A stretch of 64,000 nucleotides of DNA from Fonsecaea monophora (lineage: Eukaryota > Ascomycota > Eurotiomycetes > Chaetothyriales > Herpotrichiellaceae). The DNA lies in contig NW_019173989.1 in assembly GCF_001642475.1 (NCBI RefSeq), forward strand, positions 124,001 through 188,000, given 5' to 3'. Position numbers and translations under genes: made by a program. Of this stretch, positions 1-10,261 are shown one piece after another. Position 1 is the stretch's first letter; each line of letters starts with the position of its first letter. The notes beneath the pieces were generated by a model. The model was given only the letters and a program-made list of their open reading frames with translations, did no database searches and was not told where the DNA came from.

Positions 1-206
1 GTGACTGTGTCCGGGTCGCATGTACAGGACTCGTGTACGATGTAGGTTTCTCCTGAGGCAGTCACGCTTTATTGTACAACGGACCATTGCACACGTTGAC
101 GAACTTGAGCCCACCTGCTGATCCTGGATGAGCGCGGCCCTCGGCATCTGCCCCGAAAAACCTGTGGTCGGCGACGTCAGAGAGGCGGGGGGAGAGAGGG
201 GTCACA

Positions 207-396
207 GTCCGCGAGCGCAGTGTTGCCGAGAGTTTTCTGTTTTGGGTAGGAGTGTTGCCGGATTAGGAAATACACGGAGGTTTTTGTGACCCGACAAACA
301 GCGTTTCTGAATTTCCGAAGACGGGCAAAAACTCAGCCTGACATGTGATATGCAGCCTTGCTTAGTTATCAAGTAGGGTCGACCATCAAGTGCAGT
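207..396 (-). repeat. Interspersed repeat R1, copy A
   Basis: Read on the minus strand, this block shares long stretches with positions 2571-2740, 16772-16980 and 32331-32548. Shared landmarks in order are GATAACTAAGCAAGGCTGC, a CACATGTCAGGCTGA block, TTTCAGAAACG, CCTAATCCGGTAA and CACTGCGCTCGCGG. The copies are diverged by point changes and small indels, so this is an old family. No coding capacity or terminal inverted repeat is obvious. It could be the end of a larger transposon or a small non-autonomous element. Confidence 0.8.
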
Positions 397-2111
397 CCGT
401 ACGGGGAAGTATGTAAGCCAGTCTTGTAGACACGTGCTTATACTTGGCATATTTGACATATTTGTACACCAGCCTTGGCGACAAAGACTTTTGCTTCTTG
501 CTGCGCTGGATCAATTCAATTTTGTATTTGTTTTCGACATGTCTGCATTCGACAATGAAGTCGGCGATCTTCCAGCCCACGACACCAAAATTTCTCGTCC
601 CGTGGACAGGGAACGCCGAAAAAATGGCAAGCAGCACGGTCGGGTTGGCGCGAGGTTGACTAGGCAGTGAACGACACATTTCGAGTGCGGAATGGGGGAT
701 GTTGTCGGGGACAGTAAAGATTTGGGATACATTCTGCGACCTTGTAAGAAGTGCCACTTGTGTCATTGACCGCGCAGCGACGTTCGCGACGTTCTATGGG
801 AGACAAGAGGTTGAGGTTGAGGTTTCGACAAGGAGCATGAAGACAAGTGAATTTATGTCCCGGGCGAGCTCCTTCAGGTAACCATTCGCGGGGCGATCGA
901 TTCCTCACTGTACCTGTTATACCTCACTTACCTCGTGAAGCGCACGCTCCGTGCTAATTTTCTCGCTCCGGGGTAGCCAAGGAGGAAGCACGCGAGTCGA
1001 CGAAGCCGTGCACGGCGCGAGACGCGGACGGAGTGGCATGCATGAGCAAGGAGAGGCAAGAGAAGGGCAAGAAGTGTTGACGGCTCCTCAATGTAAAGTG
1101 ATCGGACCATGTACAGATCGGTAGCCGGCTGTTTGTCTACCACTTCCTCTTTCGACGGCAATGTTTGTTATTCTTGAATAGTAACGTTTTCCAGCTTTCT
1201 ACCAGTAGCTGGGGGCTGAGAGTGGCACTGCAAATCAGTAGTTATTGATATATTCTGCCTAGGCGCACACCTTCCGGCGTATCCCAGGCGCCAGCTCTGG
1301 TTGGATGGTCACCTCGGTGAGAGGAGATGCCGACTGCCAACTCGAGACAACTCAACGTCGAAAAGCCCGAAGCCCGAGAAGCTCCAACGACACCCAGAGA
1401 TGCCGGAGCAAAGACATACTTACCAGGTGCAACTGCCGCTTCTGGGGTTTCAGCTGCATGCGGGGATAAGTTTGCGTTATGGAAAAGACGGACGTCCCCG
1501 CCTTACGACGCCGCAGCTGGTCACTGGCTCCTGTTGTGATACATACGGGCTGAAAGAATTCAACGACGAGTGTGTCCCGCAGGCCCCGCCTCACCATTCT
1601 CATATGAAGCCTACAAGAACATGAAGTCCTTTTTCTCTTTTGGTAGTATATTTCTTCTCCAATGTAGATTGATGTAGTTAAGGGGTTTCAGACCGTCCAG
1701 TTATAAAGGTCGATAGTCTCTTCTTGAGACCCTTGGCTGTTTCTTTCTCGGGGACTCAGTGTTCCTCCTGGGACAGAAGACGAAGAGGGTACGTCTGGAG
1801 GATCGGTTGGAAATGGATCAGGATTCAGCGCTCGATTCGACCAAAAATGGGAGATCGACCTCGTCCCGCCCGACAACACCGAACCCAGCCGCAGACCCAA
1901 TGTCAGCAGACGAAACATGTACCTCCAAGGACGTCTGGTTTCAACAGGTACATTGTTCAAGGCGAGCCCAACAAAGCAATGAATGCAGCGAAGGTTTCTC
2001 TGGGTGGTCTTGAGGCCCGTGGTGTTGGGCTTGTATCAGATTTTCTTGCTTTGGAGCTGATACTGTCAAAGATCGTGTGGAAAAGGGCCGATGAGCAAAG
2101 GAAGTGGAGGA
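397..2111. other. No recognisable gene
   Basis: I see only short overlapping open frames on both strands here, none with a recognisable domain, splice structure or convincing ATG context. A 107-codon frame lies near 1301-1624, and a competing frame of similar length on the other strand argues against it. The stretch before R1 copy B may be old transposon-derived sequence. Confidence 0.5.
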
Positions 2112-2165
2112 ACTCAAGCACAAAGCCGATACTGTGAGTCTTGCTTCTGAAAGGGGTTTGAGCCT

Positions 2166-2315
2166 ATGATGGCTGTCAGTGAGACTATCACGCAAATATC
2201 AAAGGACATATTTGATTCATCTGATAAAGTAGATGCGGACACGAGTAGGTTCTGTGAGAAGCACTCTAACTTGCTTGACAGTCAGCCAGAGGGCCTGGTT
2301 TTGGGCAGAGACTGA
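2166..2315 (+). pseudogene. Decayed helical coding remnant
   Basis: A frame from ATG 2166 to TGA 2313 encodes 49 residues rich in Ser, Asp, Glu and Lys, with the amphipathic look of a coiled coil. The preceding 50 nt carry similar helical coding in another frame, and more coding-like sequence with interspersed stops continues to about 2570, where R1 copy B begins. This suggests a frameshifted remnant of a longer helical protein, perhaps transposon-encoded. I do not recognise the family and the call rests on composition only. Confidence 0.25.
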
Positions 2316-2570
2316 CTCAAGCTTTGGGCGCGGATCAAGCTTTGATCGTTCTTGCTGGTGGAAAGAGATGTGGTCCTGGATATTATGGAGGTTTCCGAGC
2401 GATACTGGTAGGAAAGCCTGGTTAGATTGGGCTGTTGAGGCAAAGAGGAGGTTCGTCTTCTTTCTAGGCATGTTCTTCCTCGTCTGTTGGAATATCTTGT
2501 TCGGTTTGATGGAATTGAAAGGTCGTCACGTCACCCACACAGTGTGGAAATGTATCCTCCACCGTAGAAA

Positions 2571-2740
2571 CCGCACTTGATGATCCACCCTACTTGATAA
2601 CTAAGCAAGGCTGCATATCACATGTCAGGCTGAGATTTTTGTCCATTTTCCAATTTCAGAAACGCTGTTTGTCGGGTCACAAAAACTAGCACCAGTTTCC
2701 TTAATCCGGTAACCTTCCTTCCTAAAAAGGGAAAACCTCT
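2571..2740 (+). repeat. Interspersed repeat R1, copy B
   Basis: This is a plus-strand copy of R1 with the block order GATAACTAAGCAAGGCTGC, CACATGTCAGGCTGA, TTTCAGAAACG, TTAATCCGGTAA. It is closest to copy A in the central part (both have GCTGTTTGTCGGGTCACAAA). The 3-prime block CACTGCGCTCGCGG present in the other copies is lost or diverged. Confidence 0.8.
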
Positions 2741-2904
2741 CAAACTCATGCCTTGCGCTTCCTGCTGGAAGTGTCCGTCGCTGCCTTCGACCTCCCTCGT
2801 CGTTGTCACAGGCAGACTCTCCCTTGGAAGTGATTCCAGTGTTGCATGATAAAAGGGTAAATGCCGCTTACCGTTGACTATCTTCTAGTTCGTCTCCGAG
2901 GTCG

Positions 2905-3152
2905 TACGGGTTGCTCAACCAGAGGAATCCGAAGTCATTACTCTTCCTATGGAGCTGATTTATTCACTGCAAGTACCCCCCGCGCAACGTGAGCATGTGC
3001 AACATACAACAGCTCAACGTCGTAGACAATCTTTTGCCATTCGAGGCCTCCCTCATCCGGGTTGCCAATGGAGCGAAACCGAAACCGAAACCCTTGCTGT
3101 TCATCTCTATCCTAGCCTGGTGAACTTCTGCACTCACCCCGCTGCTGACTGA
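2905..3152 (+). pseudogene. Broken coding remnant related to 44886-45160
   Basis: A plus-strand frame ending at 3152 contains the peptide QVPPAQREHVQHTTAQ. A related peptide, EVPPALYEQVQHTMEC, lies at about 44947-44994, and the DNA around the CAAGTGCAACATACAA-like stretch is also similar. A KPKPKP-type stretch about 30 codons later corresponds to an Ala/Lys-rich stretch in the second copy. Both are short and interrupted, so this looks like two decayed copies of one unrecognised repeat-encoded protein. Confidence 0.35.
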
Positions 3153-3411
3153 GAGGCCCCCTTGTTCAACAATCGGGCGAGCACTTGGCTTTAGCTTTGT
3201 TTCGGGGGGTTCTCTCAAAGTCAACTAGAAAACGTCGGCGGACCATTCCCACGTTCTCGTTCTGCATGGTCCGTGCCTGGGTTGTTGCAACGGGCGTTCT
3301 CACTGGTGCAGCTGTGAGGCCAGTGTGGGAAGATGTTCACTTGTTCGGTGAAACTAATTCATCTATTTCGGTTTGATGTGTCACGGTCTTGACAAATGCC
3401 AGGTGTGGGAT

Positions 3412-3574
3412 ACCCCGCACAAGGCTGATTACCCCACACGAGGCTGAATATCTGTGAACTCTTCTACCGCAGGTTGCACGTTATTGCTAGTTAGACTCTT
3501 TCGTCTCAGAATTCATATCATAATTGCACCCTTAACAGCGATCTCTCCTGTTCAAGGTTGCGCCGTGATACCTT
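3412..3574 (+). repeat. Interspersed repeat R2, copy 1
   Basis: The block begins with a doubled ACCCCGCACAAGGCTGA-like motif and runs through TAGTTAGACTCTTTCGTC, GAATTCATATCATAATTG, ACAGCGATCTCTCC and GCGCCGTGATA. The same order occurs at 48237-48380 on this strand and at 26265-26350 and 38928-39068 on the other. It lies directly beyond the 3-prime end of the minus-strand remnant at 3600-4190. Confidence 0.8.
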
Positions 3575-3599
3575 TTGCAAAATTCCGATCACATGCACA

Positions 3600-4190
3600 C
3601 ACTGGCAGCCTCGGTCGTGGAGTCGTTTGTGATTTTTAAGCAGGCCGTGTTCCTGCTCGGGTCGTCGTCATGGTTCTCGCCGTAGTATCTGTCCGTGAGT
3701 GGACGCATGTACTCCCAGCCGTTGGTTATGGCGTACTTGGTGCAGTTTATGGTGACGGTGTTGTTCCTGTACCTACAGATGATCAGCGAGCGATTCTGTG
3801 TGTACGGGTAGCTGCGGGAGCGCGAAAACGACCGCGTTGCTGGGCAGATGCACGCTGCCGTCCCCGCACTTGAGCTGGAAGAAGTCCGCGCACCTGTACA
3901 GGAAGTACCGTCGGCCCGCTGTTGACCATCGGCTTGAGGTCGTCAGCGAATACCGTCTCGCCGCTGTTGGGGTCGATGTTCCTCCACAGGTCCATCCCCA
4001 TGCCGTTAAAGGAGTCCGTAGTACAGTACGTCTTGCTATTTACGCGCAGCAGCTTGTTTTTGGACACAATCACGAGGCTGTCCATGGGGGTAAACGCGGC
4101 TTCGTTCGACATGTGGTTCGCCATAGCGTTGGGGAACATGAGTTTGATGGGGTTGGTAATTGAACGACAGGCAGGGAATGCCTGTCCTCA
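3600..4190 (-). pseudogene. Frameshifted remnant of an unrecognised Cys-containing protein
   Basis: On the minus strand a coding-like series begins near 4180 (containing SNEAAFTPMDSLVIVSKN), changes frame near 3880 and again near 3790, and continues to about 3600 (containing NNTVTINCTKYAITNGW). The pieces keep a sensible amino-acid composition with spaced cysteines and possible N-glycosylation sites (NCT, NDST), which would fit a secreted or surface protein. Only frame changes join them, so the gene is broken unless short introns are hidden. I do not recognise the family. R2 copy 1 follows at its end and repeat R5 precedes it. Confidence 0.4.
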
Positions 4191-4254
4191 AGGTGACAGA
4201 ACCAGGATCAACGTGTTAGTCACGTACACTGCTTTGACATGTTCACGGGGGATC

Positions 4255-5005
4255 GCAGCCTTGCCAGGCGTATACGTCCAGCCTCGCCCCTCCCGTTCCA
4301 TTCACTGTGTTCGCTACACCTTCACTCCCCTCCCCATTTATCACACGCGTCCCCACTTTTCCTTTTACAGTGATATCAGTTACAATGGCGAAAACCCCTC
4401 CAACAATTGCCGGATCAGGTCTGCATCAATCTATAACACCAAAATTCAGGGTTCGAATCTCGTACCACCCTTGGTTTATAAATTTCCACTCACGGTGGTG
4501 ATGTATGAGTTGCTTCTTGGCCTCACTCACTCACTAGGAATTGATGACTGCAGTCCGCATTGTTACAACAACAATAAGCAACGACAACGACAAATCAAGG
4601 CTCATAGCGAGAGAAGGGGGAGGGTAAATTATGGGGTTGAGCGCTCACGGAGGAAGAAAGAGGAGGAGGACGAGCAGGAGGGCATCCATTACGGGAGGCG
4701 AGAAGGACTTCTTAAGTCCAGGAAACAAAAAAAAAAAAAACTGTGTCCATTGTACTACGGGCTACAGTTTTCTCCCAAGTGGAGTTTTTTTGCCTCCCAG
4801 AGGGGTGGGATGGAGGTGGGCGGAGAGGTGACAGGGATTGTTATTAATTTCGTTGGTTTTTTTTTTACCGAGAGGGAAGATAGAGTTCAAGTCCAGGATA
4901 TGACGAAGAAAAGAAAAAGGAAAGGCAGTTCCAGAATTAGTTGTGTTCCCGATACATCCCCGGAGGGATAATGACTCCACTTGGCGTGAGTCCATCAAAT
5001 GTACA
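4255..5005 (+). repeat. Repeat R5, copy 1 (possible tRNA-derived SINE)
   Basis: The block matches 10262-10900 and 24845-25560 on the other strand. Landmarks are CCCCACTTTTCCTTTTACAG, TTGCCGGATCAGGT (4407-4420), GGGTTCGAATCTC (4449-4461), a purine-rich GAGAGAAGGGGGAGGGTAAA stretch, an oligo-A run and CTTGGCGTGAGT near the end. The second and third resemble the A and B boxes of a polymerase III internal promoter, and their starts are about 42 nt apart, close to tRNA spacing. In this copy about 170 bp near 4800-4970 appears inserted relative to the others. A long open frame through it (3922-4971) is not accepted as a gene. Confidence 0.7.
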
Positions 5006-5014
5006 GTCAAACTA

Positions 5015-5900
5015 CTATGTTCCTACATTACCTGACGCCATTGTATGAGTATTAGGGTCCATGACCGACCCTGCGCCAGTCGCCTCGAGTATGGTGCTGA
5101 TTGAGCTGTTGATCTTCTTCTCGACCACCTGCATGTGCGCGGGTAGCTTATTATTCTCTGGCGTCTTGAAAATTCTCCCCAAGTACTCAGCGATGTTCAT
5201 CTTCTTGACGCCGTACGTGTCCGCGCAGGTGATGATGGACACACCCACGCGCATGATCGTGTGTCGGCGAAGCCGTATGAAGGAGCCGATAGAGTGGCGA
5301 CACAATGACCCCGAACATCACCACGGCATAAACGCGTTCATCGACATCCACGAGGACGTAGCCATTCGCAACAACGCCATCATGAGTAGCGAGAACAACA
5401 GGCACCAAGGGCAAGAGCCCGAGTAGAACGTACTAGCTCTTGCCATTGTCCTCGATCTCCAGCCATCTGAAGCACGATCAAAGTTCCGTGCCACAGCGTA
5501 CCCAAAAGAAGAAGTTATCCACCACCCGCTCGATCGGAAATACCACCTTGTGGAAAACAGCAAACGGCAGGAACGGGGCGGTCTTTGAGAAGAGACTCCT
5601 CAAGCTCATTCACGCCATGATCTCCAAGAAGGAGTTACGCTGCTCCTTGGGCAGCTGCTAACCGTGGCCACAAAAGGCAGAACGCGAAATGGGCCGAAAA
5701 GAAGGTCTGTGCGACCATGAATCAGAGCCCCGACTAGGGCACTGAAAGCGGCACGCGAGGAAAAACCAAATCTGAACGACATGATGAGATGGATCAAAAA
5801 TGTGGTGATTTCTGTAATGTATGCCCGAGGCTCTGGAAAAATCGTGACACGCCGATACGTGGACCTTGGAATGTATGTCGGCACGGCACAAGATGCCTAC
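5015..5900 (-). pseudogene. Frameshifted remnant of an unrecognised, partly hydrophobic protein
   Basis: Minus-strand coding-like segments follow one another in different frames. One near 5606-5884 has a hydrophobic stretch (ITTFLIHLIMSF), one near 5318-5440 has a possible membrane segment (WCLLFSLLMMALL), and one at 5015-5305 ends with the peptide KKINSSISTILEATGAG. That last peptide resembles DRITSSISMILEASDLS at about 24680-24740. In both places the segment abuts the same end of repeat R5. The frame changes indicate a broken gene, or one with unseen introns. No family was recognised. Confidence 0.35.
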
Positions 5901-6009
5901 CCTATGGCTTTTCACTGATGGCTGACCGAGGAGAGTGGTCTTTGTCGAACACTTGTCAAAAGATATTGGGTGGGAATTCTCGATCGATATGTACTGTGCA
6001 TTACTCATA

Positions 6010-7002
6010 TCGATTGCTGCGTCGAGTTGACTTAAATTGCGTTATGGAATAAGAGGGGACTTGATATCAACCTTTATACGATTAACATATTTCTTTGAGC
6101 AACAGACCGACGGGGTCCGAAGCGGTCGCTGGCTGGTCCGAATGTAGTCTGATGAGCCGCTGCACTGGAGACTTTGTCGCTGAAAGTTTAGAAGACGACG
6201 AGGCGGAGGCCAAGAGTACATGCGTTGACCTGTCCGCATCTTCAAGCCCTGGCCGAAAACCTCCCTGGCTCAGGAATGGCAAGTGTTTGCAGGGTACAGA
6301 CACCCAGCTCCACGGTCCACCAGAAAATTCATACGCGAGTGCTCCGGGATGTCAGGCATTGGTTCAGCATGGCCTCGACGAATCAGCCTCGACGGTGTGA
6401 GACCAGAACTGTGGGATTACTTGTGGTCATCAATGACTGATCGTGGGTATTAGGTGTTTCTACTCGTCGCATTTCATTCAGGAACCAGCTCCACAGGCAC
6501 TCCAACAATCTCGAGGAGTGGAGAGTTACACCGTGTATTTGAATGAATAAATCACTCAGGCATCAAGGACGCAATCTGCCTTGGGAGCCCCGACCTCTGC
6601 ACATTTCGGTGTTCCTCTACAGCCAGTGGCGTTCTCATCTCTTCCAGGTGAACGGTGGGCCTGATACGGCCTCTCTTACCTCCCACAGATGAGCACCTCC
6701 TGCTACGTGGAGCTTCCCCTAACCATTGACTGAGAACGATCCATGTCCGCAAAGGAGAGACGACCGATGAGTTTTTACTGGGATAAGCGGGAAATCAAGA
6801 CCCGATTTGGAGGGATAGAGACCCGGGGAGAGAGAGCAGAAGGCAAGAGGCGGCGACGTCGCGGACGGTACAGAGGAAAGTCGCGAGGAAGGGGAGAGAA
6901 GAAGGGTCTGTGGATTGGTTAGTGCTTAAATTTGGAGAAAGTGTTATTTCACGGACGCCTACGTATCAACGGTGGGCGGGTTTTTTTCGCTGTGGGGTGT
7001 TT
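6010..7002. other. No recognisable gene
   Basis: Open frames of 60-100 codons overlap on both strands at 6040-6440 with no domain, splice pattern or repeat match that I can see. The stretch 6780-6920 is purine-rich (AGAG/GGGAGAGA). Confidence 0.5.
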
Positions 7003-7072
7003 GCCGCAGGGAGTGATCAATTCCGTCGCGTCACGCGTGGACGCGCGCAGCTTTATCATGTGATCGTGACAG
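7003..7072 (+). repeat. Repeat R4, copy 1 (ACGCGT palindromes)
   Basis: The core reads ATTCCGTCGCGTCACGCGT, followed by a second GC-rich ACGCG block and then CATGTGATCGTGACA. The same order occurs at 12617-12690 and, inverted, at 17111-17203. The nested ACGCGT hexamers are palindromic and equal the core of the fungal MluI cell-cycle box; a regulatory role is only inferred. Confidence 0.75.
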
Positions 7073-7096
7073 TGGTGTAGTGGTCGCCTTGGTTTG

Positions 7097-7165
7097 TGTG
7101 ATGTCAGAGTAAATGATTGGTCAACAATTCTATCGGTGGGTCCAGGCATTGGCACTTGGCGCCAA
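7097..7165 (+). repeat. Repeat R3, copy a (short)
   Basis: Shared modules are GATGTCAGA, TGATTGGTCAACAATT, GTGGGT and a GGCACTTGGCGCCAAG palindrome. The same series appears at 12850, 15600, 37035 and 53875. R4 lies just upstream here and in copy b, so R3 and R4 may be two parts of one larger element. Confidence 0.55.
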
Positions 7166-7599
7166 GCCTCACCTGTCAAAATAACGTTGGCGTGGCTTAC
7201 TCCACACCACCACACCAGCAGCCCAATGGGAAAGGGTGTGCGTTTAAGCTTAAACACCCTCGAAAAGGCCCGGTTGGTTGTTGGATGATTCGCATGTTCG
7301 GAATTCGCGTTGACCATTGATAAAAGTGTGATGACATTGACAATGGGACAACTGCATACGATTCGACACGCGAGAAACACCCGCATACCTCCCACATTCG
7401 TGCTTGAGGCACGGGAAAAACCGTCGTGGGAAAAACCTTGCCTGGAGGGAGCCCCCGTTATGGAGCGAACAGGTGAGCATCTACCGGGACTTCTTCGCCG
7501 AGACGGAGTCTCTCCTTGCACTGCCTTCGGCGCATTGATGTTGGTCACCTGCGGCCTGCTCCAGTGCTGCTGACTCGGGCCTCTTGAAATGAGCGCTGT

Positions 7600-9880
7600 T
7601 TACGTCGACTGGTACAGTTTGCCTGCGTGTGCCAAACATTGTCAATATCGTGCTCTACTTTCACCGTGATGCAATTGTCGAAAGGAAGACCGGGTGCATC
7701 AGCCGCAGGTGCAGAGACCTCCAACATTCATCACACGGTATTTCTCCTCTTGACCGTGCGTTTGAAAGAGGCCAGCGGCTCTGCTGCGGTGTTGATTCAT
7801 ATAGAAGTGCACCCAGTATTCGAGTTGACGACGTGGACTTTGACTCGAGTATTGCGTTGTGATGTCGTCGAAGTTTCCAGCGACAAACTCATCATGTTCT
7901 AGTCGGAGATATACCTGCTTCCTTTGACTGAATGGACCTTCTTCCTTTACCTTTAGGCGGTGCAGTCTGACTTGGACCCTCTCGGGAAATTGGTCGTGTG
8001 CTTTACTGAGAGAGCTCTCGTCTTCGACAGATCGGTCCATCTTGTGAGACACTCTGCCAAGCGACGGTCTGTCTTCGGAACAATCGTCTGACGATCTTCT
8101 TTGTAGAATTCCTCCATCAGGGCGATGCTGCGCACACAGCCCAGTCCGATGGCGCCAAGGACTGCGGAGTCTTTTTCGGCCACAAGGAGGTCACCTTGCT
8201 CAACCTGCCTGACTGGCAAGATCACAGCCTTTAGACCCTTAGAGGCGTGGAGCGTTTGTCGCTTTCTGTCGACCACCTGGCCGAATAGGGACCGTTTGAG
8301 CGAGCTTTGGTCGAACAGGGCCTCTTCGAACGCACCCCCAGCAAGGAAGCAGTATACACAAACACTGGTCTCTTTTGGCCCAGACGGTATGCTCTGCCGA
8401 TGGCTTGTTCCTCCCACGAAAGGTTAAGGCCGAAGTAGTAGATGATGACGCGAGACACACCCTGGAGATTTAGGCCGAAGCCACCAACTCTCATGGAAAG
8501 GAGGAAGACTTGACAAGAACCCTTTTCGTTGAATATTTTAGCTAATGACTGTCAGGTAGAAACATCCATTTCTCCTGTCAGCCGACAGAATGGAGTCTTC
8601 TCGGTGTGAATCGGCTCCGCGCTGGGTATGACATCTCCGGTGGACTTGATCTCTTGCTGTTCCCCGAATTTACTGCGCAAACATGAGGGGTACTGGTTGA
8701 TCAAGCTTAGAATCGACAACAGAGCCCACCAGTTCGCACCGATCGGCGTAGGTACCGCGTATGTGTCGTATAGCCTACTTTACGTCTCGGTAAGCTGTGC
8801 TGTGACAGCGAATTCAGTCTTGGGAGGAAGACCTGTGGCCATGTCGTTGATGGTAGACCTCTCTGTCTTCGGGGAAAGGATTTGTTCAAAATTCCTCAAC
8901 ATCTGTGCGCTGCGTCTCTTCTGAGATGGTGTACTGTCAGGTTGAAGACCTTGCATGACCGGCTTTGTGTAGCCGGCCCGGAAGACTCCTGAGGAATACT
9001 TGGTAAGCCTGGAAAGCTTGGAGCAACCCAGCTTGCCATTGCGTGATATTCCTCGAGGTTGTTGTTCAGTGTGGTGGCGGTCAGAGCGATGCGGCTTGAA
9101 GTTTTGAATCTCGTCTCCACCAGATTCAGTTGGGGTTTGACATTCTTCTACCTGTGTGCTTCATCGGCGACAACGAGACTTGGCACCTCGAGCAACATCT
9201 CTCCCCTCTTGTTGCCCTCATTTGTCAGAAACGTGAATCTCTTGTAGCTGAGGAGTAGAACCCCGCCTGCCTGGTCCCATTGTGGTATTTCTTTCAACGA
9301 AGTCTCACGGTCGAAAACGGGGTAGAGATCACCAAGAATGGTGCGGTCGGGGACCCATTTCGAGAACTCCTCCACCCAATTGTTGACCAGACTGCTGGGA
9401 GCGAGGATGAGTGCCTTTGATCAGCCGTAAATCGGGAGGAAATTGTTCCCGTATACTTGCATCATCGCTCCGATCGCACCGACAGGTGGTGACATGCAGA
9501 AGGATCAACTGAAAAGTCTTGCCCATTCCCATCTCATGCACCAGGGTAATGCCCTGCCTATCCGGAGCTTCGATGACTTCGCGCCACGTGCTCCGGGTGC
9601 CGCCCAATTGATGCGGCTTCACGTGGGGGCCAATCTCAGGCTGGCAGTGTGTAGCCACTTAGCGACCATTCACAGGGTTCTTGATTGGTAGAATTGCAAA
9701 ATCTTGACTTCGCAGACTGCCACAACACCGGGCCTTCTCGCCCACTGGATATATAATGTGGTCTGCTGGGACCGGACGGACAGCGACAGTGACGAGTCGA
9801 TTGGGTGGTGATCGACAACGGGCAAAATTCGAGTTCTTGGGTCATCAGTTTGATCAGCAGCAGTCCAATACCAAAACGGC
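7600..9880 (-). pseudogene. SNF2-family helicase/ATPase pseudogene
   Basis: Read on the minus strand, SNF2 motifs appear in the expected order but in changing frames. Motif I is HEMGMGKTFQLILL (about 9500), motif Ia LILAPSSLVNNWVEEFSKWV (about 9360-9410), the DEAH box VVADEAHR (about 9155), motif III SRIALTATTLNNNLEEYHAM (about 9060) and the motif V-VI region VGGFGLNLQGVSRV ... WEEQAIGRAYRLGQK (8380-8490). Breaks are visible: a TAG (9148-9150) directly after DEAHR, a frameshift between motifs I and Ia, and a 1-nt frame change just after the motif VI region near 8360. Intact relatives use ATP to remodel chromatin or translocate on DNA. This copy cannot make a full protein. The region between motifs III and V (8500-8900) is poorly preserved. 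Confidence 0.8.
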
Positions 9881-10261
9881 ATCTACGTACATCCTTTGAT
9901 ATTTGCTCGACAGAGAAAGGCCCCGCGACAAATCCCGCAATGAAGATAATGATTAAGACCTAAGTGATGACAAACAAAGGGATCGTCGATGGACCAGAAA
10001 GAATTTCATTGCCTGTCTGGCAAACAAAGACGCCGCGTATCTTGGCTGTCCACCTTCGTTTCCGTTACAAGGAACTTCCACCTCGATGCACTGAGACTCG
10101 TTCTGCTTTTGGAGGCTTTCCAGTCCCTGTCGCTATGTCGAGAGAGTTCCTGTGGCACCCTCCTCCGCCGTATGCTGTAGGAGGAGCCGATCTACGGCAG
10201 CCATGGCGATGTTAACATTACCCAGCACGTCTCGGGTCCTGGCTGTAGCATATCCTTGGCG

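Noticed and set aside
4400..4475. A tRNA gene at the A/B-box-like sequences
   Set aside because: No cloverleaf can be drawn and copies differ as repeats do; it is kept only as a possible SINE promoter.
3922..4971. 349-codon plus-strand open frame
   Set aside because: It runs through repeat R5, whose other copies do not keep the frame, and covers the minus-strand remnant at 3600-4190. Composition is unnatural.
6949..7548. 199-codon minus-strand frame
   Set aside because: It crosses R4 and R3 copies, has no domain and competes with plus-strand frames of similar length.
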